Assembly: GCA_900323505.1 (NCBI GenBank)
Contig: OOIN01000034.1
Location: 1-64,000, forward strand
DNA length: 64,000 nt
Reading direction: 5' to 3'
Origin: Ustilago trichophora
Lineage: Eukaryota > Basidiomycota > Ustilaginomycetes > Ustilaginales > Ustilaginaceae
This document shows, piece after piece, positions 28,901 through 38,537 of this stretch; within the stretch, counting starts at the first letter, position 1, and each line of letters begins with the position of its first letter. The position numbers were made by a program, and so were the translations under genes. Below the pieces are notes generated by a model. That model was given only the letters and a program-made list of their open reading frames with translations. It ran no database searches and was not told the DNA's origin.

Positions 28901-29318
28901 TTCTTTTGGATACGGCCAACATTTGTGGATCTACTACGATCAAGTCGGCTTTTCCAAAACGAGATTCTCTGACGCCGCCATGTGCGCGTATGATGATTTG
29001 AAGCTTTCTGGTCAACGAGTGAGAGAATTCGGAGGGGAGGTGGATGTGGAGTGGTATGTCAGGCGATGAGGATTTGAGAAAGACCTTTGGCTTGGCGGGT
29101 GTGGAGGAGGCGATTGGTGTGGTGCCAGCTTCAAGAGGCGGTTGGATCTCATTGGGCTGGTGTGAAGCAGCGTTGTTTGATGGGCGTGCATCGGTGTCAG
29201 ATTCGCTGAGAGGCTCGATCCGAGATGTGGAGGCTGCCGCTATTGCGTCGGATGCGTTGGCTTGGGGCTGACGAGGGGTTGGCCGAACGAATTCAAGGTT
29301 GTCTGTGGGAGAATTCAT
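25920..29318 (-). CDS. RAP1: Telomere-binding protein RAP1
   Basis: One exon encodes 1,132 residues. A BRCT domain (about 78-180) is followed by a Myb-like domain (about 202-260, NPFTAADRQAIIDYF). There is a long acidic/Ser-rich stretch, then a second Myb-like domain (about 517-600, VKFTQDEKDTLLNRLARYV...MSWRSHYLKNRPTY). After a further disordered region with many SP and TP dipeptides comes a C-terminal helical domain (about 1010-1105, FGLDKEQLRDLLMRF...FWLGEMEEAYGVQADVAFEYV...GDFEQAETFLKLA) that matches the RAP1 C-terminal protein-interaction domain. The order BRCT-Myb-Myb-RCT is that of RAP1. In smuts RAP1 associates with telomeres and influences length regulation and recombination; direct or indirect DNA binding cannot be judged here. 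The N-terminal Myb resembles the human/fission-yeast Myb position. The gene lies 26-29 kb from a telomere. Confidence 0.88.
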   Translation of the reverse strand: MNSPTDNLEFVRPTPRQPQANASDAIAAASTSRIEPLSESDTDARPSNNAASHQPNEIQPPLEAGTTPIASSTPAKPKVFLKSSSPDIPLHIHLPSEFSHSLTRKLQIIIRAHGGVRESRFGKADLIVVDPQMLAVSKRTLRDANKMGQPIPVVTLDYIHDSVAQGQLQDVDDPKYKFDGTQPNPSAAANILPPPRPSNGRNPFTAADRQAIIDYFIDKQQASWSLNAAAKELAARTSTHSYASYQSYLQANFDKGWNLKDEVLKARTAALEAEPSALQARILRSQYTASPGLAEQSAPSDGWPRTSPEPQDDDEEGEQELAQASRQDSPQASAADEQTRSTGEHDDDLMVRQPNPGDTLQDVERSPHKIKQPVDYAPTDSSRSSRSPRASGSRHPFVEPPPGQRTSVPRSPSVEEESDPEEYSANILSQIQSEQASHLKPSQKAQQRQRRASHSSDSDSSADSQLDQLDHDSDQDLLATGLPAIAPEAEQRRDDDSDDPEWQGSRLQDRKIREKDTTIAKDNRVKFTQDEKDTLLNRLARYVHEQGREPHASTQEAMLAKPDDAFWERFALDNPTHSAMSWRSHYLKNRPTYRQMIELLLDDMNDESAEEQDDLQHQDAANSSTDISNGAEAESRQLDASPDEVQRSDEMSLPADGIVVLIPRQPLESNDYRPRPKPQFQAEQPWTVAPSPPPMEGEEEDMMQVEAEIDAVVIPPESIRSGSEDASVSFGEGVPVLQHEPKDSRDDESMDVSKSLEEPASVASVDAEAEPSPQPARGAAASPPHPVSGRRNRPVDAGTPVLARHRDALFYDFTIDSDEEQRMRKARSRPSLPNMQTRQTATSPQPPRSPITTDRVLGHFATPSRNQRQTITRPAHLSTREREDERIRRTREWARSVSASPSSASPDLLQSAEPVAVTEPSRARARRIDHTPRLSSGYATNLSPQLQRGSVQQSRRISNERTPTALPASSASPNRVRCNQASGPRERRPSKSGIEAARLRYRAEVERFRSEFGLDKEQLRDLLMRFKANVKDARNYIAFWLGEMEEAYGVQADVAFEYVKTSQGDFEQAETFLKLASMTRSSSAQNRRGPISSRSASHSVSPVKRSARSDDRTFSRIDRNGGRDELSKRSRR

Positions 29319-31223
29319 GATGAGCAGGCAGGAGAGGTATGACGGCAGAGTGAAGGAAGGATGTGATTGGAAAAGCCTTTTCAGCAGACTGCTATGCGGA
29401 TGAAATGGCTCGCATCAGGTTGTCGCGAATTGATAGGTTCGGAGAGGATGTGCACGTATGTGTAATGGGCATGGATAGCACGAGGTAGATAGCCAGACGA
29501 GAGACTGATGTCAAGGCAAGGTGTGGCGGTGATGAGTTGGTGATGCTAGAGAGCCAGTCAAAAGGAGCCAACCGGGCGTCTGGTAGGGAGCCGCGTTGAT
29601 GCGTCAACTGAGCGTGCACGCTCGGAAGCAGGTTCGATTCAGTTGGGAGGGCAGCGAACCGCAGAGTTGAAACGCTGCGTAGCGGATGGGATGGTCGTTG
29701 ATAGACAAAGGCAGAGTCACGAGCTCAAACCAAAGCCAAAGTCAAAGTACTGTAGTCACCATCCTCCACCTGCATAGCTTGCCAAAACGGAAAAGCCGAA
29801 ATGCTGCTTCGCGTGCCGTTGGTCGCGTTGATGGGCTTCGCAAAGCTTGAACGCATTGAGAAGCGCTCAAAGCACGTGATAAGAAAAAGAAGAAGAAAAA
29901 AGGGGGCCGCGGAACGCGGCTGCTTGTGTTGGACTGAAATTGCTACTCTGAGAAGAATTCATTTCGCTTGAAGACGTCCAAAGCATCATCATACCATTGC
30001 AGATTGTGCAAAGACAACAGACATTGAGAGAGTTGTGATACTGTTAAAGCGAAAGTATGACGACTGCAAGAGACGCTCTCTTTTGAAATTCCAAGAAAAA
30101 CAACTAAAGTACTCTGAGATAAGTTACCCGTCTATGCCTTGTTGTTCCTCGCTTCTTGGTTGTGGTTGACACAATCAGTATTGGCGCATTGGACGACGTG
30201 AAGCAACACTGTTAAGCCCGGTGCAGTATTGTGGTGTACGGGGCTGGTAAAGCAACGAGCATCGGCGGCGAATTATCCGCTCACAAGCCGTTGAATGATT
30301 TATGCGTTGACACAACAGAAAAAAAGGCGCAATTCATATGCTTGCTATAGTCACAAAAACAAAAGTGTGATACTCTCCACCAGCTCAAACCCATGCACAC
30401 CCGTCCAACGGCGCAATCCAATGCACACACACACGCACTGTCATCCACAGCACACGCTTTGAAGCCATGCTGCCTCTGATTTAGCACTTGCAGCCGCAGC
30501 CGCAGCAGAAGTTAATTATACTGTACTGTAGTTCTATATGTGTGTGTGAGTGTGACTGTGACTGTGACTGTGAAGAAAGCTGCAGCTCAAAAGAGGTGTT
30601 GGACTCAATTTTGGCGAGCCAAATCAAGTCAAACCAACACTTGGCTCGTCCTCGCGTTTGCACCGCAGAGCTCAACTCACACGATCCACATCTTTCCAAC
30701 TGCATACAGTTCAGTACATACATCTCGCTCTCTACAATCATCCCATCTCCTCAATCTTGTCCTGCGCACACTCTGCCGCCAAATCTACTTTGCCTCGGTT
30801 GCTGCCCTTCCGTACCTCTTGTACACCATCCATTCGGCCGCCAACCTCGTACATCATACAAACAATACCATCTCGTGCTCGTGTCAACACCACGGACCAC
30901 GCGCCTCGTCTTCCATCGCCACAACACCTGTATTCGACAGAACAACAACAGCTCAGCCCTTCTGCCTAGTGCAACATTGCCGCTGGCCCTATCAGAGCTG
31001 TAACCTTGGTGACTTTTTCCCACAGTAGTCGCACAACCTTCCAGCAAAGATGTCTCAAAGCATCTAACACACCCACTCTGCTTCTTCCTCTTCCGCCAGC
31101 CACCACGTATACCACGTCTGGGTTCATCGGCTCTCTCCCTCTCTCTTCTTGACCTCTCAGGACGGCTGAGCTGCACCGTGTCTGCGCTCAGTGGGCCTAG
31201 TCGTCGCCCACACTTCCGTCGAT
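29319..31223. other. Divergent intergenic region RAP1 / shugoshin
   Basis: 1.9 kb separate the two start codons. It holds a purine-rich patch (29879-29905), a GTGTGACTGTGACTGTGA microsatellite (about 30540-30575) and CT-rich leader-like sequence before shugoshin. Open frames on both strands here lack ATG starts or protein-like composition. No RNA gene was found. Confidence 0.6.
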
Positions 31224-34200
31224 ATGCCCCCGGCCACACGTCGTGAGGTCAGGCTCAGTGCCAGCCTCCCTCACCCCACTGCTGAGAATGGCGCCTCTCA
31301 ATCCATCGAATCTAGCCGCTCTGCCACTCTTCTCATACCCAACATGGAATCCATCCTCGAGAATTTTGAACAGTTTAAGCGCAAGCACATCTCCCAGAAT
31401 CGAGAAATCATCAAGGCCAATGCCGTAGCCCAGATTCGCATACGAGAGCTCGAGGATCGCATTCAAACCCTCGAAAACGAAAAGATTCAAAAGGAAATCG
31501 ACACCATAAGTCTCACAAATCAGGTGGCCCAGCTTCGTCGTGCCATCGGCTGCATCCACGCCGGCTGGGAAGCCATAGGACGCGGCCTTGCTTTAGGCGC
31601 AGCCGATTCCATCTCATCACATCTTCCCGCCTCCAACAGAGTATCCGTCGAACCCAACTCAAACACAATCCTCGTCCGCAGCGTCGCAAAGCCACCCGAA
31701 GGCCACATCGTATCTTTGCCAGAGGAAAGTCCACCAAAAAGCCACTACCTTCTCCTACCACACTCTCTCGCTGCCTCGGATGCCAGGGCCAGATTCACTC
31801 CCGCTTCCGAGCCTTACCATGACGACTGGCAACACCACTTTGAAGCGCTACGAGCTGCTAATTCTGCTGGTCCTGATTCCTCTCAGCCATTCTCAGCCAA
31901 CAACGCCGCCAATTCGGCCCTCGACATCGATGGCGCGCCTTCCCCTATGGGCAGTCCCGAGCTGCCCATGGAGCTTGAAGATGCCATTGCCGCCGCTTCT
32001 TCACACTCGACTCCACGTCACTGGTTGCTTCCGCAAGTCGCAGCCTCCACCTCCTCCACCTCGATGCCATTCGAGACTGAATCAACAACTTCCGACGACC
32101 AAGAATCGAACCACAGTGCGAGCCGACAGCCTCTGCGAAGGTCAGGCCGCAAGTCGAGTCGTAGGCAAAGCGGATACATTCCACAGTCCGGCTATTCCGA
32201 GACACATTCAAGAAGTCAGTCTCCAGATCCTGACTCGGCGCACTCCACCCCAGCCCCGAGTTCGGATCCGTACTTGCCCTCCGAATCCAACTCTGAAACC
32301 ATGGACGGTATCCTCATGTATAGGGGTCGAGACCAAGCTGCCTTCGTCCGCTCCAGCTCTCATCACCATCCTGATACTCCACTTGTCGACATCACCAATG
32401 GCGCTTTTGCCTCTTCCTCGTCGCTCTACGATCCAACAGGAATGTACATAAACGATGACGCAAGGCTAGCTGATGCAACCCCTCGCAAGACTCGCAAGGA
32501 ATCCGACCCTCACGCTGCTTCAAACATTGTTTCAGCCAACCTCCCAGCCTCAGAGGCGCGTACTCCTGGTGGCCGCAAGCGCAAGGTTCCGACACACGAG
32601 ACTCACGACCCACTGCCCACACCAGCACGACTCTTTAGCGCTGCCATCGACAAAACTCCGCCCGCAGCCACCGCCGTTGCTGAGGCAGAAGCTGATCCAC
32701 AGACCGGACGTACAAGAAGAGTGCGCAAGAGCATCAACTATGCCCTCCCTAAGCTCAACACAAAAATGCGCAAGCCGGATCCAAGCGACTTGGTTCCAGC
32801 TTCTACACCGCATCGCTCGAACGGAGCCACACCTGCCTCGGCCCGTGGCATGATTGGCAGCACCGGTAACCTCAGCGACATCCGCAAGCTCCACGAAGCA
32901 GCTGCCCTGCGGCAATCTCCAGCAGAGCGTACCTCAAACATGCGCTCTAAAGGTAGTCCCGGTCGTGCGAGCGGAGATGCATCCAGAGGTGAGGATGAAG
33001 GAGGTGCACGCATGGCTGACCTCTTCGAGATTCGTCAACACGCAACCCATCTGGTGGATCAGAAGCCTAGCATTAACTCCAGGTCTAGCACGGCGCATTC
33101 TTTCTGGGGTATGGACGGCATTGCCGATACATCCGACGACGACTCTCGCGTCACCAGCAACGCTGATTTGGGTGAGCTCGCCGAGCTGGAAGCTGCCATG
33201 GGCGATCTCTGCACAGCGGACGAGGTTCGCCAAGTCGACACTCCCAGGGCGCTTCAACCCTCCATGTGGCCATCGCAATCCGCTACCCAGATGAGTGCGT
33301 CGTCTTCGACCGATAGCATGGCATCCTGCTCTTCCAGCACAGCCAGCAACGGAACCGGAACCAAACGACCTTCGCTGCGTCGCAAGACAACCACGCTCCC
33401 ATCCCGCTCGCGTCAGTCTTCTGTCGAGCAGCCCTTGCAGAACGATGCCGTGCCAGCGGCCGACTCGGACCTCATCAACAGCAGTCATGACGCGGACCCT
33501 AGTACTGTGCCGACACCAAGCATCAAAGCTGAATCGTCTTCTAGCGCCAAAGCACTATCCAATGCTCCAATGGGGTCGACCAGAGCCACGTCAACAACCC
33601 AAATCAATGCAGACACCAAGAAAGCGACCGAGAGACTCCGAGCCGGCTCTGCCGCGTCGACATCGACCGAGCTGGGCAACGGCCGTCCACCCGCGCCATC
33701 CGGTGGCCTCGCAGCAGGTATGAAGCCCAAGCAGAGGCCAGCTAGTGCAGGTGCTGCCCTGGCGGGCTCTCGCTCAACCAATGGATCTTCAAGTGCAAGC
33801 GCAGTTGTAGAAAGACCAAGGACGTTCTCAGGAACCTCGGCAGCCAATGCAGGTCTTACACATTCAACCGCCTCAACGAGCAGCGTAGGTCGCACTGCCT
33901 CGTCGACGTCGAGTCAGCGTGCCAGCTTGCACTCGGCCCTCACCAACCAGACCAAGGCAACGCCTGGTCAGGTCACGCCACGCATTGGCGCCAAAGGCTT
34001 GCCGACCTCGACAACGCCATCTTTCAAGGAGTCTCCGCGCTTTGCTGGCACTCCGATCTTACGCCCCACTCTGTCGACGAGCAGTCTTGCCTCTGAGTCC
34101 AGTGGTCGGTCAAGTCCGGCCCTCTCGGCAGCATCCACAGGCAGCACCGGCACGCAGCTGTCAACATCGACCCGCACGTCGCTCAAAGCATCCGTTACTT

Positions 34201-34829
34201 CTGCTACATCCCAGGCCAAGACACAGCGACCAGGCACAGCCGGTTCAACTGTTTCGACTTCTTCCTCTTCAAGGGAAGGCTCGACACCAAAATTGAAAGA
34301 GTCCATTTCCAACGCAAGCCTGAACAGCGCGAGACCACAGCCGGCCCGGTCCATGCCAAGTCTACGCCGCGCCACCGAAAAGACAGGAGTAACCTCGACG
34401 CCTCGAATTACTGTGCGATCTTCGTCATCTACACTATCTGCAGCTTCGGGTGTAGCGAACAGCTCTTCCAGTGCTACTCCTGCCGCCTCGATTGCTGCAT
34501 CCAAGGTAGCCAAGGCGATCTCGTCCACCACGAGCTCTCGAGCCAAAGAATCCGCACCGTCACCACTGGGGCTGGGTATCGACTTTAGCTCGATGCTGAA
34601 CGATGGATCAGCTGGCAAGGAATTGATCAACCTGACCGACGACGATGATCAAGTGCTACGGGGCTCTTCGTCTTCGTCAGGTGATCCATCGTCGTCATTT
34701 TCGTCCGAGGCTCACTCGAGCTCGCCAACCAGCGTGGGCAAGACGTCGAGCGACGACACGTCAGCATCGGGGGCTAGTCTAGCAAAGGCTCGACGAACAA
34801 GCCGTCGCATCAGCGGCCTGACGGCATGA
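31224..34829 (+). CDS. SGO1: Shugoshin
   Basis: The first in-frame ATG (31224) gives 1,201 residues. The N-terminal coiled coil (about residues 40-115, FKRKHISQNREIIKANAVAQ and following heptads) matches the shugoshin N-terminal homodimer domain that recruits PP2A-B'. The conserved basic C-terminal motif (TGRTRRVRKSINYALPKLNT, about 493-515) binds H2A phosphorylated by Bub1. The two are joined by a Ser/Pro-rich linker. Unusually, a further 680 residues of Ser/Thr/Ala-rich low-complexity sequence follow the basic motif, ending in RRTSRRISGLTA. Shugoshin protects centromeric cohesin from separase and promotes biorientation. Fission-yeast Sgo2 also acts at subtelomeres, which is of passing interest here. 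It is single-exon as read, and identification rests on the two conserved motifs. Confidence 0.85.
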   Translation: MPPATRREVRLSASLPHPTAENGASQSIESSRSATLLIPNMESILENFEQFKRKHISQNREIIKANAVAQIRIRELEDRIQTLENEKIQKEIDTISLTNQVAQLRRAIGCIHAGWEAIGRGLALGAADSISSHLPASNRVSVEPNSNTILVRSVAKPPEGHIVSLPEESPPKSHYLLLPHSLAASDARARFTPASEPYHDDWQHHFEALRAANSAGPDSSQPFSANNAANSALDIDGAPSPMGSPELPMELEDAIAAASSHSTPRHWLLPQVAASTSSTSMPFETESTTSDDQESNHSASRQPLRRSGRKSSRRQSGYIPQSGYSETHSRSQSPDPDSAHSTPAPSSDPYLPSESNSETMDGILMYRGRDQAAFVRSSSHHHPDTPLVDITNGAFASSSSLYDPTGMYINDDARLADATPRKTRKESDPHAASNIVSANLPASEARTPGGRKRKVPTHETHDPLPTPARLFSAAIDKTPPAATAVAEAEADPQTGRTRRVRKSINYALPKLNTKMRKPDPSDLVPASTPHRSNGATPASARGMIGSTGNLSDIRKLHEAAALRQSPAERTSNMRSKGSPGRASGDASRGEDEGGARMADLFEIRQHATHLVDQKPSINSRSSTAHSFWGMDGIADTSDDDSRVTSNADLGELAELEAAMGDLCTADEVRQVDTPRALQPSMWPSQSATQMSASSSTDSMASCSSSTASNGTGTKRPSLRRKTTTLPSRSRQSSVEQPLQNDAVPAADSDLINSSHDADPSTVPTPSIKAESSSSAKALSNAPMGSTRATSTTQINADTKKATERLRAGSAASTSTELGNGRPPAPSGGLAAGMKPKQRPASAGAALAGSRSTNGSSSASAVVERPRTFSGTSAANAGLTHSTASTSSVGRTASSTSSQRASLHSALTNQTKATPGQVTPRIGAKGLPTSTTPSFKESPRFAGTPILRPTLSTSSLASESSGRSSPALSAASTGSTGTQLSTSTRTSLKASVTSATSQAKTQRPGTAGSTVSTSSSSREGSTPKLKESISNASLNSARPQPARSMPSLRRATEKTGVTSTPRITVRSSSSTLSAASGVANSSSSATPAASIAASKVAKAISSTTSSRAKESAPSPLGLGIDFSSMLNDGSAGKELINLTDDDDQVLRGSSSSSGDPSSSFSSEAHSSSPTSVGKTSSDDTSASGASLAKARRTSRRISGLTA

Positions 34830-35364
34830 ACATGAATTTGCTTCATCTCTCCAGCAATGCATCCTCCGTACAACTTTCTGCGACCGATGATATATTCGCA
34901 CCTCACTCTGCATTCCCCCAATTCCTTGAAGCGGCAGCCCGAAAGCTTCTATCCTATACACTCTCTTATAGGGGGACGCGCTTACAGAGGTCCCATTGTA
35001 ACACCATCACCTTCACTTCATCTGCGCAAATGCACGCGCAACTCACGCTCATTACCGACAAAGCATGACATGTCTGCCCAAAAGTATGTGGCCCGTCGAA
35101 TCGGAGGTCGAAAGCGGTTGTGGAAGCTGTACGTGCTGCTGAGCGTTGGTTCGCGGCGTCTGTGTGATATTGGTTCGACGAAGCAGTTGTGGAATGGGCG
35201 GGTTTATCGTGCGAGTGAACGTGTGAGAGTGTTGGTCGGCGCGTCTGTGCGTTGAGGTTTTGGAAGCTTTCGACTCGAACACCTGACATCGTTACAGTAC
35301 GCCTTCTCAGATCAACCTTCACAGGCACATCTTGAGCACAATCAGATTCGCACGCAGTTGCAAG
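34830..35364. other. Intergenic shugoshin / EMC6
   Basis: This 535-bp tandem gap has no feature beyond probable 3' and 5' untranslated sequence. Confidence 0.55.
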
Positions 35365-36043
35365 ATGTCGGCAGCTGCACTCATCCAGGAACAAGAGCTT
35401 CAGCTGCGAGCTCAGTCGTATTACCCGGAGAACGTCACTCACAACGCCAAGCAGGTCGAATAGTAAGTATCATTTTGTGACTCTGGGCGAATCTGCTGGC
35501 ATGTTGGCCATTGCTGACTTACTGAATGCTTTGTATCACGACAGTGTTCGATCAACGGCGCTCTCAGTAGCAGGTTCGGTGGCCGGTGTTTTGGGTCTGA
35601 CCAACTGGCTCGGATTCGGATTCTACATCGTCTCCGTCCTGTTGACCAACATTCTCGTTCTTGCCATCAACGCCAATGGCTCGCCTAGCAGATACTTTAT
35701 CTCGCCTTCGCCTCCAGCCAAGCCACTCATGTCTTCGTCAGGGCCTAACACAGCAAGCACGAACAGCAAGGTCAAAACAGTAGGCAGCGCAACAGGGTCG
35801 GCGCTGACAATCGACCCAAGATCCGGCAGCTTCTCGATGCAAGATATCGCAGGATTCTTGGTCAATGGCTTGACAGAGAACGCATTCAGTTTCATCCTCT
35901 GGTGGACCTTCTGGTTCGGTATTGTGCATGGTGAGTATCAACCAAGCTGTCTTATGACACAAGGCACAGTCACAGGATAGATTCGAGTTCTAACACCCAG
36001 GCTGATTGCATTTTCTTTTGTCCACTGAGCAGTCTACGACTAA
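35365..36043 (+). CDS. EMC6: ER membrane protein complex subunit 6
   Basis: Three exons, 35365-35462, 35545-35930 and 36033-36043, give 164 residues; the last exon is only 11 nt and encodes the end of HVYD. Phases match at both junctions. The start SYYPENVTHNAKQVEYVRST and the segment SVAGSVAGVLGLTNWLGFGFYIVSVL match EMC6 (NxRxLEYxRxxxSxxxGxxAGILGLT), and the C-terminal segment ENAFSFILWWTFWFGIVHVYD is the last membrane helix. EMC6 is a core part of the ER insertase for tail-anchored and multi-pass proteins. It is about 50 residues longer than usual because of a Ser/Pro/Thr-rich insertion between the second and third hydrophobic segments. It converges with SF3B4. Confidence 0.9.
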
Positions 36044-36304
36044 GGCACATCGATCGTTGACACCCAAGAAAAAGTCTCGGCTGTTCAGGAGAATCATATT
36101 CAAGATGTGCCAAGGTGCAGCGTCACTCGGTAGTGATGATCTCAAATACCAAGCAGAGCCAGCGATCGAAAGTTATCGGCACGCCGTTCCATAGGTAGCG
36201 TCAGATTGTGTTTGTGAAGACCATGATTGTTGGAACAGCTACAAGTACAAGTGCTAGTGTTGAGTACACAGAAGTCTAGAATGGGCGTGACTTCAATCGA
36301 AAGA

Positions 36305-37201
36305 TCATTGCTGGTAGTGAGGGTAGGCTGGTGGCGCGCCCGGGTTCATATGAATTGGAGGAGGATTTTGAGGGTATGCAGCGGCATGCACTGGAGGCTG
36401 TTGTGCGCCCGAGGGATATGCCGATGAAATCTGCTGCGACTGCTGCGTGTACGCACCCCATCCTGAATGCAATTGATGAGAATTGCCGTTGGGAGGCAGG
36501 GGCGCAGCAGCGGGAGGCTGGCCATAGGGAGGAGCCATGGGACGCGGTGGTTGACCCAGCTGTTGTGGGTATTGATGTGTGGGCAGGGCGTTGTTCTTCC
36601 TAGCCTGGGCAGCAAGGAGCCTCTCAGCTGCTGTGCCGTGTCGCTCGCCGTTCTTGCTATCCTTTTTCATTGCATAATCGACAGTAATGTTCTTGTTTAG
36701 CAGGAACTGGCCGTTAAGTGCCTCGATGGCAGCGTCTGCCGCCTCGAAGCTGTCAAACGAAACGAAAGCATATCCTTTTGGCTCTCCACTTGCTGGATCT
36801 CTCGCCACCTTGGGCAGACCAATGATACCACCAAATGTAGAAAATGTCTCATAGAGCAGGCGCTCATCCACCGCAGGGTCGAGACTGCCGACAAACAAGT
36901 TGGCGCCGATATCGATCTGCTTGCGATCATTGGAGGCCTTGTTGACGCGAATTGGCTTGCCATAGAGCTTGAGACCGTTCATCACTTTACAGGCATAGTC
37001 GGCATCCTGTTCCGTTTGAAACTCGGCGAAGGCGTAACCTTGATGCGATTGCGTGATGCGATCCTTGGGAAGGTGGAGGTTGACGAGAGGTCCAGCTTGG
37101 ATCATGAGCTCCCAGACGACGGCATCGGTGGCCCTGTCGTCGATGTTCCCTATATAGCAGGTTGCATCCTGGTTGCGGTCGAGCTCTGGTGGGCGCGACA
37201 T
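36305..37201 (-). CDS. SF3B4: Splicing factor 3B subunit 4
   Basis: A single exon gives 298 residues from ATG 37201. Two RRMs lie at about 13-90 ([20 protein letters not shown]...GYAFAEF) and 101-178 ([20 protein letters not shown]...GYAFVSF), with RNP1 and RNP2 intact. A short basic hinge ([20 protein letters not shown], the family's signature after RRM2) leads to a Pro/Gln/Tyr-rich tail. SF3B4 (yeast Hsh49) binds pre-mRNA upstream of the branch site and SF3B2 in the U2 snRNP. The presence of a complete SF3b gene fits the short GT-AG introns seen around it. Confidence 0.95.
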   Translation of the reverse strand: MSRPPELDRNQDATCYIGNIDDRATDAVVWELMIQAGPLVNLHLPKDRITQSHQGYAFAEFQTEQDADYACKVMNGLKLYGKPIRVNKASNDRKQIDIGANLFVGSLDPAVDERLLYETFSTFGGIIGLPKVARDPASGEPKGYAFVSFDSFEAADAAIEALNGQFLLNKNITVDYAMKKDSKNGERHGTAAERLLAAQARKNNALPTHQYPQQLGQPPRPMAPPYGQPPAAAPLPPNGNSHQLHSGWGAYTQQSQQISSAYPSGAQQPPVHAAAYPQNPPPIHMNPGAPPAYPHYQQ

Positions 37202-38537
37202 GGTGAACCGGCCAATAAGTGAATGGTGAAACGAACAGAGTGATAAGGTTGGAAGAGCAAGTCAAGCAGCAGCTAACTTCACAGATTGGCGAAATAAATT
37301 CGGCAATCGGAGATGGACACAGATGGCGCGTATGCAGTGTAATTGATTGCGGTCTAACAGCATAGGATCTTAGCACTCGGCTTTGCACTTTTGACATTGC
37401 GGTATAACTCAGTGCTGTAGCGCCATTGCATGCAAGGGTATCTGCGATCAACTTGGCCACTTCCAAAAGTACGTCCGCGGGAAAGCCACGGGAAGCTGAT
37501 GGCACGGAGAGCGGCCATGTTGTGTTGTACATTCTCTGTGCGTGGGGCAGCGAGGGTGAAGCGGAGGTAAGTTAGTGCATGTTCTTGCCCTCTCGCTGCG
37601 TTTGCCGACGCTATTTTTTAGCGGAATTTGGATCGAGAGCGCTGCATTTTCTTTTTGGCGCGGTTAGGAATGGGTGTTGCCCAGTAGAATGTGGCTTGCT
37701 CGGGCTTCAAAACGGCTAAACGTCCATATCGTAACTACTACAATAGAAGCAGCCACGACCCGCTCTCATTAAGCGAGCTTTTTCCATGTCGAACCACTCT
37801 TTAGCACCGCACTTGAACATCTTAGCTCAAAGCTCAACTCAGCCTCTCAAAATGGGCTTAGCATTTGGAGACCCCATTCCGATCCAACAATCAGATGGTA
37901 TGATTTGCCTGTTCCGAGACGCTGTGTACTGTAGTGGACCCCCCACTTCAAGGCAATCATTTAGGTAGCCGTAGCCGTAGCCATGGCCGTAGCCCTTACC
38001 CTGACCACTGTGCATCTAATTGTCGCTGCACGCTTGTCCCACCCTGCGCTGGGAATCTATCTTGTCCTGTCAACCTCTTTTAGTGTACAAAAAAAGTATA
38101 CGCTACACCTACCCCCGCGGTTCATAGCCAAGGCTACCGCCGTCATTGCCGAACCCTTGTTGCCGAAATACCTGCCTGTTTGCCAAATAGGACCGCCGTT
38201 CACTCGATGAATGTTGCCATATTAATCCCGCTGGTCGACCGCCGCGCCATCGACCTCAAGTAAACCTTGCACTCGGCTTCATCACCATTTGCCCCATTAC
38301 ATACCTTATCACGGGACTCACTCCGACATTATCATCTACGGCCACCGCAACCTCCTCTACGCCACATTAAATCAAATCTGCTACTAAGCCCATCGACGGG
38401 CTCGTCGTCTGTAGACACCATTGAGTGCTCTGAAATTATCCTACAAGACGCTCGGCTGGCCCTGTTCTTTGGCCACATGCATTGAGCCCCGTCGCGCAGT
38501 TGTCCCAGCATCATCTTTTCTGAACCTCATCTTCAGT
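37202..38537. other. Divergent intergenic region SF3B4 / MFS transporter
   Basis: 1.3 kb without a supported gene. A GTAGCC repeat occurs at about 37968-37998. The right half is CT-rich and probably the transporter leader. Confidence 0.6.

Noticed and set aside
30488..31028. Two overlapping plus-strand frames upstream of shugoshin
   Set aside because: At least one lacks an ATG start, both overlap in different frames, and their product composition follows the CT-rich leader.
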